Below, piece by piece: positions 1 through 9,242 of a stretch of 64,000 bases of DNA; the first letter of the stretch is position 1; every line of letters begins with the position of its first letter. Position numbers and translations under genes: made by a program. The DNA is from an uncultured Rhodocyclaceae bacterium. GTDB taxonomy: Bacteria; Pseudomonadota; Gammaproteobacteria; Burkholderiales; Rhodocyclaceae. The stretch covers positions 1,550,001-1,614,000 of the forward strand of contig CAJQTY010000001.1 in assembly GCA_907163075.1 (NCBI GenBank), written 5' to 3'. The notes under the pieces are model-generated. The model saw only the letters and a program-made list of their open reading frames with translations. It searched no databases and was not told where the DNA came from.

Positions 1-1
1 C

Positions 2-706
2 AACTTTGGCGTTTGCGACACCTTTGTCGGCCGCCTGCCCTGGAAAACGCTTGACTTACCCGAGTTGCTCGACGGCAACGGCGAACATCTGTGGTATGCG
101 CTGTCCATGGGTTTGAGCGACAACGAGGCGGCGCAGCCGATCAACCCGCAGAAGGCACTTGAACTCAGGCTCGACGGCACGCCGAACATCGCCGCCATCA
201 TCTTCTCGCCCGGCGCCCCGCTGGCGGGCCAGGACGGCAGATCGAGCGACGCCGTGGCCGTGGCCGTGGCCGATTATCTCGACGGCAGCAACAACGACGG
301 CGACACCGCCTTTGTGTCCGGCCCGCAATCCGCGACCTTCAACGACACGCTGCTGGCGATCACCCGCGATGAACTCTTCCGAACGGTCAATCAGCGTGTT
401 CTGGCGGAAATCCGCGGCCCCGACGACAACGCGCCGGGAGCGCCGAACACCGGCTTGCGTCACTACCATGCCGTCGTCGGTACTTTCCCCTGGGCCGACG
501 GCGGCAACGAAGGTATCGCGGAATACGGCACGGTGTCCGGTCGCCTGCCCTATGCCGAAGCGGTTCTTGGCCTGCCAGCCTGGCTGACACCTAACGGCTG
601 GCCGCCGTTGATCGCCTACGAGCGAACCAGCCCGGACGCGGTCCGGATCGTCATTGGCACCAAGCACCTGGATATCGTCCCATGCCCCGCCTCGCCCTGT
701 CCCTGA
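2..706 (+). CDS. Prepilin-like (pseudopilin) protein, C-terminal part, cut by window start
   Basis: The reading frame is open from base 2 and ends at 706, so the N-terminus, including any prepilin signal, lies outside the window. The visible 234 residues contain the segment GRLPW followed by an aspartate- and asparagine-rich region. The next gene has the same GRLPW block, so the two look like tandem paralogues. Its 3' end overlaps the next gene by 25 bases, which indicates translational coupling. The role is probably that of a minor pseudopilin-like secreted or pilus-associated protein; this rests on the neighbour and the shared motif only. Confidence 0.6.
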   Translation, partial: NFGVCDTFVGRLPWKTLDLPELLDGNGEHLWYALSMGLSDNEAAQPINPQKALELRLDGTPNIAAIIFSPGAPLAGQDGRSSDAVAVAVADYLDGSNNDGDTAFVSGPQSATFNDTLLAITRDELFRTVNQRVLAEIRGPDDNAPGAPNTGLRHYHAVVGTFPWADGGNEGIAEYGTVSGRLPYAEAVLGLPAWLTPNGWPPLIAYERTSPDAVRIVIGTKHLDIVPCPASPCP

Positions 707-1425
707 CCCGCGCCGGCGCCGGCGCCGCGCAAAGGCGGCCGGTGTTGCCCGCGTGCGGCTTCACGCTGGTCGAAATAACCGTCGTCCTGGTCATCATCGG
801 ACTGCTCCTCAGCAGTGTGATGGTGCCGCTGACGGCGCAGTTCGATCAAAGGCACTACAGCGAAACGCAGCAGCAGATGAACGAGATACGTGACGCGCTG
901 CTCGGCTATGCCGCCAGCCATTCGGCGGTCAGCGGGAGACCTTTCCTGCCCTGCCCGGACAGCGATAACGACGGCGTCGAGAATAGAACGGGAAACGCCT
1001 GCACGGCAGCGGAAGGCCGTCTGCCTTGGGTCGATCTGGGCGTCGGACGCCAGGATTCGTGGGGCAACAATTTTCGCTATCGCGTCACGGCGGATTTGGC
1101 CAACAATGCCAATGGCTTCGGTCTGGCCGCGCCGGCCGGCACGTTGCGAGTCTGCGAAGACCCCGCCTGCAATGTGGGAGTCGCCAACACGCTACCGGCA
1201 GTCGTCGTCTCGCACGGAAAAAACGGCGCCGGCGCCCTGAACGCGGCGGGAGGGACCAACCCGGCGCCGGCCGGGGCCGACGAGCAAGACAACCAGGATG
1301 GCGACAACACCTTCGTGTTTCACGTGCCGCGCAATGTCGCCGGCAACGAGTTCGACGATCTGGTCACCTGGATCTCGCCCAACATTCTCTATAACCGCAT
1401 GATCTCGGCGGCAAGACTTCCCTGA
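682..1425 (+). CDS. Prepilin-type N-terminal cleavage/methylation domain protein
   Basis: The protein has a type IV prepilin signature: a leader ending in glycine, then FTLVEITVVLVIIGLLL, which is the processing site and hydrophobic assembly helix recognised by the prepilin peptidase PilD. From the first ATG the leader would be 26 residues, which is long. A GTG at 742 or TTG at 745 would give a normal short leader, so the start is uncertain. The C-terminal part is low in cysteine, rich in Asn, Asp and Gly, and contains GRLPW shared with the upstream partial gene. The likely role is a minor pilin or pseudopilin of a type IV pilus or type II secretion-like machine. No assembly ATPase or secretin gene is visible next to it. 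Confidence 0.8.
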   Translation: MPRLALSLTRAGAGAAQRRPVLPACGFTLVEITVVLVIIGLLLSSVMVPLTAQFDQRHYSETQQQMNEIRDALLGYAASHSAVSGRPFLPCPDSDNDGVENRTGNACTAAEGRLPWVDLGVGRQDSWGNNFRYRVTADLANNANGFGLAAPAGTLRVCEDPACNVGVANTLPAVVVSHGKNGAGALNAAGGTNPAPAGADEQDNQDGDNTFVFHVPRNVAGNEFDDLVTWISPNILYNRMISAARLP

Positions 1426-1502
1426 AAAGTAGCGGAGTTGACCGCCTTCCCCGTTTAGAGTCAAATCGGCAAGTCCGAATTCAATGACTGCGCCATCCCC
1501 CC

Positions 1503-2774
1503 ATGAGCAACGCACGCGGCTTTCTCGAAGGCATCCGCAGAGCCGGAATCTCGCCCACCGATTCCGAAGAATTGCGCTTGCAGAAATCCCTGCTGATTTT
1601 TGCCACCGGCCTGATCAGCTTCGCTTCGATGCTCTGGCTGTTCATCTATTGGCAACTGGGGCCGCAGTTCTCGTCGACCATTCCCTTTGCCTTCCAGTTA
1701 CTGCTCGTCGGCAACCTGCTGGTGTACTTGAAGACGCTGGATTTCAACAGTTTTCGCCTGATCCAGATTTCCTTGTTCCTGTTCATGCCCTTTGTCGCCC
1801 AGTGGAGCATGGGCAATTTCATCACGGCCAGCGGCGTCAGCCTGTGGGCCCTGCTGGCGCCCATCGGCGCCGTCCTGTTCATCGGTCCGCGCGAGGCGCA
1901 GGCCTGGTTTTTTGCCTATCTCTTCCTGACGGCACTCTCCGGCAGCTTTGACTACTACCTCGCCGATGCGCTGACCACCGGGCAGGTCAAGGTGCCGACG
2001 CAGACCTCGGTGTTCTTTTTCGCCCTCAACTTCGCCGCCGTTTCAACCATTGTTTTCCTGCTGCTGCGCTATTCGGCCACCGAAAAGCAGAAGGCCCAGG
2101 CGCGTCTTGAGATCGCCCACGAGCAACTCCTGATCGAGCAGGACCGTTCCGAACGGCTGCTGCTCAATATCCTGCCGGGTTCGATCGCCGAGCGGCTGAA
2201 GAACAGCAACCAGACGATCGCCGACGGGTTCGCCGACGTTTCGGTGATGTTCGTCGATATCGTCAATTTCACCCGGATCGCCGAAGGGATGAGCCCGCAG
2301 CAGGTGTTCTCGATGCTCAACCGGATCTTCTCGTCGTTCGACGAACTTGCCGAAAAGTTCGGACTGGAGAAGATCAAGACCATCGGCGACGCCTATATGG
2401 TCGCCGGAGGTTTGAATGACGATCTGAGCGACTACTCGGACGCCCTGGTGGACATGGCGCTCGAAATGCGCGATCTGCTCCAGCGCGACTTCCAGGTCAA
2501 CCAGATGCGGCTCGAAATACGCATCGGCATCGGCACCGGTCCGGTGGTTGCCGGCGTCGTCGGCAAGAAGAAGTTCATCTACGACCTGTGGGGCGACACC
2601 GTGAATATTGCCAGCCGCATCACCAGCGAAGGCGCTCCGGGGATGATTCAGGTCGACGAAGCCACCTACCGGCGGCTCAGAAGCCGCTTTGATTTTCACG
2701 AGCCGCAGACGATTTATCTCAAGGGCAAGGGCAACACGGTCGTCTACCGGGCGATCGGGCGCAAGGCGGCATAA
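1503..2774 (+). CDS. Membrane-bound class III adenylate cyclase
   Basis: This 423-residue protein has about six hydrophobic helices in residues 25-190, a charged coiled-coil-like linker (190-235) and a class III nucleotide cyclase domain (about 240-420). Metal-binding aspartates lie in FVDIVNFT (about residue 247) and KTIGDAYM (about 292). The purine-selecting lysine in EKIKTIGD and aspartate in IYDLWGDTVN are those expected for ATP rather than GTP, so cAMP is the predicted product. The architecture resembles Cya-type six-helix membrane cyclases of Proteobacteria. No good ribosome binding site precedes the ATG. The gene stands alone between the pilin genes and a convergent histidine kinase. 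Confidence 0.88.
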   Translation: MSNARGFLEGIRRAGISPTDSEELRLQKSLLIFATGLISFASMLWLFIYWQLGPQFSSTIPFAFQLLLVGNLLVYLKTLDFNSFRLIQISLFLFMPFVAQWSMGNFITASGVSLWALLAPIGAVLFIGPREAQAWFFAYLFLTALSGSFDYYLADALTTGQVKVPTQTSVFFFALNFAAVSTIVFLLLRYSATEKQKAQARLEIAHEQLLIEQDRSERLLLNILPGSIAERLKNSNQTIADGFADVSVMFVDIVNFTRIAEGMSPQQVFSMLNRIFSSFDELAEKFGLEKIKTIGDAYMVAGGLNDDLSDYSDALVDMALEMRDLLQRDFQVNQMRLEIRIGIGTGPVVAGVVGKKKFIYDLWGDTVNIASRITSEGAPGMIQVDEATYRRLRSRFDFHEPQTIYLKGKGNTVVYRAIGRKAA

Positions 2775-2802
2775 GCGCTGCGCGGCAAGGCGCCGACCGG
2801 TT

Positions 2803-4545
2803 TTATTTCGCCGATTTTGCCGACGCGGCCGGGCCACGCCTCAACTCGAAGCAGACCCGCCCGGCCTCGTTGCTGGCCAGGCGGAACTCGTAGCCGAGGC
2901 CCGCGGCCTGCCGTGCCGAATGGTAAAGCCCGATCCCGAGCCCGTTCTCCGACGGCACCGGCGCCTGCATCAACACCTTGACCAGGTTCTCGGGCACGGC
3001 GCTGCCGGTGTCGCAAACACTCAGCCGGGACGCGTCGGGCGCCAGCGTCACGCTTACCGCCAGGCCGGTTTCGCTCTGCCGTTTGAGCAGCGCGTTTTGC
3101 ACGAGGTTGTCCACAACGCTGTCGTAGAGTGCGGCCGGCAGGCACGCCAACTTTTCGAAAACGACCGGGCCAAAGAAAATGTTGTCATGCATGTAACGTT
3201 GCCGCACCGCGTTCCACCAGGCGTCGGCAAAAACCAGCCCATCCAGGCCATCCACACCGCCCTGCGGCGCCTGCAACTTCGCCAGCGTCTGTTGCAGGCG
3301 CTGCGTGATCTGCGGCAATTGCCGCTGCAACAGCTGCGTCAAGCGCGTCCCGTCCGTGTCATCCGGCGCCTGCGCCATAAAGCAGAGGTTATCCAGCGAC
3401 TGCAGCAGGTTCTTGATATCGTGCGTCAGCCGGGCACCGGTCTCATGCACCGCGCGCAGGTAGCTCATCTGCTGCAACTCGCGGGCGCGTTGCTTGGTGA
3501 CGTAATACTCGTTAGCCAGTTGCGACAGCAAATGGAAATGCCAGATCAGGGAGGGGCTCAGCTTGTGCCGCGTATAGAGCGTCAGGATCAGCGGACGGTT
3601 GGGAAATTCCTGGCGATAGCGCGACTCCTCGCCAAAGCGTCCCGACCCGGCCTGCGAGCCGCTGGCCGGCGACCAGGAACCGCCCGACACCCAGGGCAAC
3701 TCAAGCATTCCCTCGCACGCCGTCAAGATGTACTTGTCCGGATCGCTTTCGCCTTCCGCGCACTCCATCAGCCGTTGCAGCCAGACTTCAAAGGGCAGCC
3801 CGATCGTCAGCAGATAGCGGGACAGGAACACGCCGATGCCGCTGAACCCTGGCCGCGGATTCCACGCCCAGGCGATCAGGAACAGCATCCCGGCGATCCA
3901 CACCAGCGTCTTGAATACCGCTTCGATATACAGGGCCTGGCGCAACAGCATGAACGCCAGACTGCCGAAAACCAGCACTGAAATCAGCAGGAAGATGAAG
4001 AGACTGTAAAAAAAATCGACAATGCCGTCGCCCGACAGGTGCATCTCGCGCGGGCGTGGCATCAGCAGCATGGCCAAGAATATCAGTGGCGCCGCCAAGG
4101 CAAACGGGCCTTCCAGCGACGGGCCGATCAGTTCCTTGTTCGGCACCACCTTCGGCACCAGCCAGACGAGCAGCGCAAAGAGCAGATAGGCAAAGGCCAG
4201 CAGGAAAAAAATGCGCGTCGGCCAATGGCTGTGCAGCAACACGCGTCCGCCCAGCAAGGCCGCCAGAATGGTCACCCAGAGGATGAGCAGCCACCAGCCG
4301 TAGAGCCAGGCGCCGCCGGCAAGCATCAGCACGATGAAGAGCAGGCTGCTGCGATCGAGCTTGCGCTCGGTCTGAATGAACGGCTGCCAGAGAATGAACA
4401 CGCCCACGTCGACCAGCCAGCACATCATGCTGACGGCGATATCCTCACCGGAGATCAGCGTCAGATGCAGAACCACCAGCAAGGCGACCAACACCCAGCG
4501 TTGCCGCTCGCGCAAGAAAGTGCCGATTCGCCAAAGCGGCGTCAT
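2803..4545 (-). CDS. Membrane sensor histidine kinase (orphan)
   Basis: The N-terminal half (about residues 15-270) is a run of hydrophobic helices without a clear periplasmic domain. The C-terminal half has a phosphoacceptor H-box (RLTHDIKNL, His about residue 375), an N-box (DNLVQNALL, about 478) and a G-box like GLGIGLYHSARQAA. It is therefore a HATPase-type two-component sensor. The frame is open upstream, but the ATG at 4545 has a good AGGAG seven to eight bases before it, so I start there (580 residues). No response regulator gene is adjacent. It converges with the adenylate cyclase gene and is divergent from the prepilin gene at 4725. Confidence 0.82.
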   Translation of the reverse strand: MTPLWRIGTFLRERQRWVLVALLVVLHLTLISGEDIAVSMMCWLVDVGVFILWQPFIQTERKLDRSSLLFIVLMLAGGAWLYGWWLLILWVTILAALLGGRVLLHSHWPTRIFFLLAFAYLLFALLVWLVPKVVPNKELIGPSLEGPFALAAPLIFLAMLLMPRPREMHLSGDGIVDFFYSLFIFLLISVLVFGSLAFMLLRQALYIEAVFKTLVWIAGMLFLIAWAWNPRPGFSGIGVFLSRYLLTIGLPFEVWLQRLMECAEGESDPDKYILTACEGMLELPWVSGGSWSPASGSQAGSGRFGEESRYRQEFPNRPLILTLYTRHKLSPSLIWHFHLLSQLANEYYVTKQRARELQQMSYLRAVHETGARLTHDIKNLLQSLDNLCFMAQAPDDTDGTRLTQLLQRQLPQITQRLQQTLAKLQAPQGGVDGLDGLVFADAWWNAVRQRYMHDNIFFGPVVFEKLACLPAALYDSVVDNLVQNALLKRQSETGLAVSVTLAPDASRLSVCDTGSAVPENLVKVLMQAPVPSENGLGIGLYHSARQAAGLGYEFRLASNEAGRVCFELRRGPAASAKSAK

Positions 4546-4724
4546 ACCTGAACTCCTGAAACTGACCAGAGCCCGACAGCAAACCCGAATGTCAGTTGCA
4601 TTCCTGACAAAGGTGTCCGGAATTCGACATATTTTCGTTCGAAACACGCAAAAACCATCGAAATAACATGGCTCGAATATTGCTTTTATTTCGCCATCAC
4701 TTAAGTCACATGACGGAGAGCAGG

Positions 4725-5381
4725 ATGAACAAACAGCAATCGGGTTTCACACTGGTAGAAATTGCCATTGTACTCGTCATCATTGGCCTGCTGCTTGGCG
4801 GCGTACTGAAAGGGCAGGAACTGATCAATAGCGCGAAAGTGAAGAATCTTGCCAGCGACTTCCGGACTATTCCGACCTTTGTCTACGCGTACCAGGACAA
4901 GTATCGCGCCCTTCCTGGCGACGACCGGGCTGCCGACACTCATATAGGTGTGGCAGCCGCGAGTAACGGCGATGGCAATGGCCGCATTGCCGGTAACTGG
5001 AACGATGCTCCAGCCGCCAACACATGCGCCTCGGAGTCATGCTTTTTCTGGCTACACGTTCGCACTGCAAATCTTGCGGCCGGAACGACGGTCATGGGTG
5101 CTGACTACCTGCCACGCAATGCAGAGGGCGGCATCATTGGCATTACCGGCGTATCACCCTTCACCGGCGCAGCTGGCTGGGCTGGCAACTATTTCATCTG
5201 TTCAACAGGGATCCAGGGGCGTTTTGCTCGCCAACTGGACTTGGCGACCGATGATGGCGTAACCGATACGGGCAATATTCGCGTAATCTGCCAGAACACC
5301 TGCGCAAGCACAGCAGCGTTTCCTGCCGCACTGGCACCCGCAGACGATGCAAACTTGTACACAGTTTGCGCGTCATACTGA
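4725..5381 (+). CDS. Type IV prepilin-like protein
   Basis: The product is 218 residues with a textbook short leader, MNKQQSG, followed by FTLVEIAIVLVIIGLLLGG; cleavage is predicted between Gly7 and Phe8. The ATG at 4725 follows GGAGAGCAGG. The mature part has the RALPGDD segment common in small prepilin-like proteins and ends with several cysteines that may form a disulfide loop. The role is probably a pilin or pseudopilin subunit. It is transcribed alone and followed by a strong hairpin terminator at 5458. The gap between gene and terminator shows no other coding sequence. Confidence 0.82.
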   Translation: MNKQQSGFTLVEIAIVLVIIGLLLGGVLKGQELINSAKVKNLASDFRTIPTFVYAYQDKYRALPGDDRAADTHIGVAAASNGDGNGRIAGNWNDAPAANTCASESCFFWLHVRTANLAAGTTVMGADYLPRNAEGGIIGITGVSPFTGAAGWAGNYFICSTGIQGRFARQLDLATDDGVTDTGNIRVICQNTCASTAAFPAALAPADDANLYTVCASY

Positions 5382-5457
5382 GAAACGGACAACAGGCGGC
5401 GACTATCTCTGCTTCAGCTTGCCAGAACGGCTGAACGAACATTCGCCCCCCCATTTG

Positions 5458-5490
5458 AGCCCTGCCTGCGAGAGCAAGCAGGGCTTTTTT
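5458..5490 (+). terminator. Rho-independent terminator after the prepilin gene
   Basis: AGCCCTGC (5458-5465) pairs perfectly with GCAGGGCT (5478-5485), with a 12-base loop, and is followed by a run of T residues. It lies 77 bases after the prepilin stop codon. The rest of the 320-base gap to the LysR gene holds a palindromic repeat and nothing coding. Confidence 0.85.
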
Positions 5491-5512
5491 GCGTCCTGGC
5501 GACATCAGGCCG

Positions 5513-5606
5513 CGTAGGTCGGAAAAGCCGAAGGCGCCTTCCGACATTTGGCGCCGGAGGTCTCTCCAGCGAAGCGTCGGAAGGCGCTGCGCTTTTCCGA
5601 CCTACG
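5513..5606. repeat. REP/BIME-like palindromic repeat, copy 1 (inverted pair)
   Basis: CGTAGGTCGGAAAAGC at the left end is mirrored by GCTTTTCCGACCTACG at the right end, with internal GGCGCCTTCCGAC and GTCGGAAGGCGC arms, forming a long imperfect palindrome. Related copies lie at 18375-18405 (single unit) and 49209-49302 (inverted pair). All three are intergenic, as expected for REP-type elements. Confidence 0.85.
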
Positions 5607-5701
5607 AAACTTGCCCGGAGGAGGGCGGTAACAGGGAAAGAGTTCGGCCGGGTATTGCGTTAAAGTAGGAACACTTGTGATTCGGAGCAGGTCGACTTCC
5701 C

Positions 5702-6679
5702 ATGAACGAAACCGGCGAGTACAAAAACTTTCTCGACGCACGCGACCTGAAGCTGCTCGATACGCTCTACGCCACGCGCAGCGTGACCAAGACGGCGGAG
5801 CGCCTGGGGCAGACGCAGCCGACCATCAGCTCCTTGTTGAAGCGCATCCGCGACCAGGTCAAGGATCCGCTCTTCGTACGCACTTCGGAAGGCATGACGC
5901 CGACGCCGCGCGCCGAGATCGTGGTGAGCAAGGCACGGGAGATTCTCGAGGCGATGCGCCAGATCACCGAAGAACTGCCGCGCTTCGACCCGACGGCGTC
6001 GACCCGCACCTTCCGGATGTGCGTGCCGGACGGCGCGCAAACCACCTTGCTGCCGAACATGCTGCAACACATTCGCCGCTGTGCCCCGGATGTGAAGTTC
6101 GAAGCCCTGCCGCTGGACAAGAACACGCCGGGCCTGCTCGAGAGCGGCGAGGCCGACCTGGCGTTCGGTGGTTTCGTTCCCCACATGGAGGCCGGCTTCT
6201 ACCAGCAAACGCTGTTTGAGCAGAATTACATCTGCCTGATCAGCGCCCGGCACCCGCGCATAACGAACCGGCTGACGCTCGATGACTTCCAGCGCGAGGC
6301 GCACGTCGCCTTCGGCTATGGCAGATCGTTCGCGCTGATCGAAGCCGAGATGAAACACCAGAATATCGACCGGCGCGTCATGGTGTTTCTGCCCGGCGTG
6401 CTCGGCGTCGTAAAAATCATCGCGGCGACCGACATGATCACGACGCTGCCCGCACAAATCGGGACGATGCTGGCGAACAGCGGCAGCGATGCCGTACGCC
6501 TCTTCCCCTGCCCGGTTCCGATGCCCAATGTCGTGGTCAAGCAATTCTGGCACTCGCGCTATCATCGCGACCCCGGAAACCAGTGGCTGCGGGCGATTTG
6601 CGCCGATCAGGCGCGCCTGGGCATGATGCGGATCGCGGACGGGGAAGTACCCGAGCATCAGCCGACTCTTATCGAATGA
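5702..6679 (+). CDS. LysR-family transcriptional regulator
   Basis: The 325-residue product is a typical LysR-type regulator. The N-terminal winged helix-turn-helix (about residues 12-72) includes SVTKTAERLGQTQPTISSLL and FVRTSEGMTPTPRA, followed by a periplasmic-binding-protein-like effector domain (about 95-300). A GGAG lies about 14 bases before the ATG, so spacing is loose. LysR regulators often control a divergent neighbour, but here the upstream neighbour is the terminated prepilin gene and the downstream gene is co-directional. The target and effector cannot be told from sequence. Confidence 0.88.
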   Translation: MNETGEYKNFLDARDLKLLDTLYATRSVTKTAERLGQTQPTISSLLKRIRDQVKDPLFVRTSEGMTPTPRAEIVVSKAREILEAMRQITEELPRFDPTASTRTFRMCVPDGAQTTLLPNMLQHIRRCAPDVKFEALPLDKNTPGLLESGEADLAFGGFVPHMEAGFYQQTLFEQNYICLISARHPRITNRLTLDDFQREAHVAFGYGRSFALIEAEMKHQNIDRRVMVFLPGVLGVVKIIAATDMITTLPAQIGTMLANSGSDAVRLFPCPVPMPNVVVKQFWHSRYHRDPGNQWLRAICADQARLGMMRIADGEVPEHQPTLIE

Positions 6680-6739
6680 AGGGCAAGTGAAAATAGCTGG
6701 AGCACACGCGATGCGGCACACTCATTCCCGGTGCAGCAC

Positions 6740-9154
6740 ATGACTTCGATCCTGGGTGACCAGTCGGCCAGCATATTGGAGCACATGCTCAACGGCGTGG
6801 CCCTTTGCCGGATGCTGTTCGCGGACGGCACGCCTTACGATTTTGTCTATCTCTATACCAACCCGGCCTTCCACTCGCAAACAGGGCTGGGACCCGTCAC
6901 CGGCAAGCGCGTCAGCGAAGTCATCCCCGGCCTCCGTGATTCAAACCCGCAGCTTTTCCAGATTTACGACCGGGTGGCAGCCGGTGGCCCACCGGAACAA
7001 TTCGAAACCTTTATCGAAGCGCTCCAGCGGTGGTTTTCCATACAGGTCTTTTGCCCGAAAGCGGAGCACTTCGTCACCGTTTTTGACGTCGTCACCGAAC
7101 GTAAGGAGATCGAGGATCGGCTGCGGATGCAGACGCTCGTGCTGGATCAGATCCAGGAGCATGTGACCATCACCGATCTTGACGGCGTGGTGACCTACGT
7201 CAACCGAAGCGAAGCACAAGCCCTTGATCGCCCGCGCGAGTCCCTTCTGGGCAGGCATGTTTCGGTCTATGGCGAAGGTGCGCAGGCCGACGCGACGCAG
7301 CAGGAAATCGTTAACGCCACGCTGACGAATGGCGCCTGGAACGGCAAGGTGATCAACTTTCAGGCGAACGGCACTGACCTCGTTCTCGATTTGCGTACCA
7401 CTCTGGTCAAGGATGAAAGCGGCAAACCGGTCGCCATGGTCGGCATCGGGACCGACATCACGCTGCGTCTGCGTGCGGAAGTGGCGCTGCAGGCAAGCGA
7501 GGAACGCTACCGCACGGCATTTCACACCAGCATCGACGCCGTCAATATCAACCGCTTGAACGATGGGATGTTTATCGAGATCAACCCGGCCTTTACCGAC
7601 ATGACCGGCCACGAGCGCGCCGAAGTCATCGGCCGCACGTCGCTGGAACTCAACATATGGGCCGATATTGGCGACCGGCAGCGACTGGTCGAGTTACTGC
7701 AGCGGGATTCAAAATGCGCGAATTTCGAAGCGCGCTTCAGAAAGAAGAATGGTGAGCTGGTGTGGGGCCTGATGTCGGCCACACTGACCTCCTTCGAGGG
7801 CGTTCCCTGCATTCTTTCGGTTACGAGAGACGTCACCGAGCGCAAGAAAACCGAGGAGCGGATCCACTACCTGGCCCATTTCGACACCCTGACCGGGCTG
7901 CCGAACCGCACCCAACTGGATGAGCACGCCCGAGTCGCCATCAGCCGGGCCAAACGCGGGCATGACTCGGTGGCCCTGATGTACCTCGATCTCGACCACT
8001 TCAAGGACATCAACGCCACGCTCGGACACAGTGTCGGCGACGCCTTGCTGGTCGAACTGGCCAGGCGGCTGGGCCTGGCGCTGCGCGAGCAGGATACGGT
8101 AGCGCGTCCGGGCGGCGATGAATTCATCCTCCTGTTTTACGGCGTCGATGCCCATGGGGCCTCTCAGGTGGCGCAAAAACTGCTGGCCGTGATCGCCGAA
8201 CCTTGCCGGATTACACCCTATGACCTGAACGTCACGGCCTCGATCGGCATTGCCCTCTATCCCGGCGACGGCACGGATCTGGAAACCCTGTTCAGACGCG
8301 CCGATACCGCCATGTATCGCGCCAAACAGGAGGGTCGTCACGCCTACCGCTTCTTTACCGCTGAAATGCAGGCGCGATCGGCACGCCATCTGCAACTGGT
8401 CAGCGCACTGCGCCACGCACTGGAACGCCAGCAGTTCGAGGTGCACTACCAGCCGCAGGTGTGCATGCGGCACGGGCGCATCGTCGGCGCCGAGGCCCTG
8501 TTGCGCTGGACGCATCCCGAACTGGGTTCGGTCTCGCCGGCCGAATTCATCCCGGCGGCCGAAGACAGCGGGCTGATCCTGCCGATCGGCGAATGGGTGC
8601 TCAGGCAAGCGGTGCAGCAAGCCAGGCGCTGGCTGCAAAGTGGCCTGGACCCGTTGATCATCGCGGTCAATCTCTCTGCCGTGCAGTTCCGCCAGACCGA
8701 CCTGCCGGCGCTGGTCAGCCGTATCATCGACGAGGAAGGTTTGCCGCCGGAGTATCTGGAACTCGAACTGACCGAGGGTGTCGCCATGCACGATCCGCAG
8801 AGCGCCATCGCCGTTATGAACGATTTGCACGAGCGCGGCGTGCGCATGTCGATCGACGATTTCGGCACCGGCTACTCGTCGCTGAGCCACCTGAAGAAAT
8901 TCAAAATATACAAGCTCAAGATCGACCAGAGCTTCGTGCGTGACATCAGCACCGACCCGGAGGACAAGGCGATCGTCGGCGCCATCATCAACATGGCGAG
9001 GAGCCTCGGTCTGCAGACCATCGCCGAGGGCGTGGAAACGGTGGGGCAACTGTCCTTCCTGCGCGAGCAGGGTTGCGATGAAATGCAGGGGTATTACTTC
9101 AGCAAGCCGTTGCCGGCCGACCGCTTCGAAGCTTTTGCCCGCGCCAGGGCCTGA
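6740..9154 (+). CDS. PAS-PAS-PAS-GGDEF-EAL bifunctional c-di-GMP enzyme
   Basis: This protein of about 804 residues has no membrane segment. It contains three PAS-like sensory segments (about 10-120, 130-250 and 255-375), each of the last two ending in a DITxR or DVTERK type linker. These are followed by a GGDEF domain with intact GGDEF (about residue 457) and an EAL domain with intact EALLRW (about 583), NLSAVQF, ELTEG, DDFGTGYSSL and KIDQSFV motifs. Both diguanylate cyclase and phosphodiesterase sites look catalytically complete. A GTG at 6731 is in frame and could be the start instead of the ATG at 6740; neither has a strong ribosome binding site. The protein follows the LysR gene by 60 bases. 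Confidence 0.9.
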   Translation: MTSILGDQSASILEHMLNGVALCRMLFADGTPYDFVYLYTNPAFHSQTGLGPVTGKRVSEVIPGLRDSNPQLFQIYDRVAAGGPPEQFETFIEALQRWFSIQVFCPKAEHFVTVFDVVTERKEIEDRLRMQTLVLDQIQEHVTITDLDGVVTYVNRSEAQALDRPRESLLGRHVSVYGEGAQADATQQEIVNATLTNGAWNGKVINFQANGTDLVLDLRTTLVKDESGKPVAMVGIGTDITLRLRAEVALQASEERYRTAFHTSIDAVNINRLNDGMFIEINPAFTDMTGHERAEVIGRTSLELNIWADIGDRQRLVELLQRDSKCANFEARFRKKNGELVWGLMSATLTSFEGVPCILSVTRDVTERKKTEERIHYLAHFDTLTGLPNRTQLDEHARVAISRAKRGHDSVALMYLDLDHFKDINATLGHSVGDALLVELARRLGLALREQDTVARPGGDEFILLFYGVDAHGASQVAQKLLAVIAEPCRITPYDLNVTASIGIALYPGDGTDLETLFRRADTAMYRAKQEGRHAYRFFTAEMQARSARHLQLVSALRHALERQQFEVHYQPQVCMRHGRIVGAEALLRWTHPELGSVSPAEFIPAAEDSGLILPIGEWVLRQAVQQARRWLQSGLDPLIIAVNLSAVQFRQTDLPALVSRIIDEEGLPPEYLELELTEGVAMHDPQSAIAVMNDLHERGVRMSIDDFGTGYSSLSHLKKFKIYKLKIDQSFVRDISTDPEDKAIVGAIINMARSLGLQTIAEGVETVGQLSFLREQGCDEMQGYYFSKPLPADRFEAFARARA

Positions 9155-9242
9155 GCACGCGGCGAGCGCTGCCGACGCGCCCCCGCTCGGGCGCATCCGG
9201 GGCTTCTGCTATACTTGCCTGAATCATAAGCGCTGCCAACCC

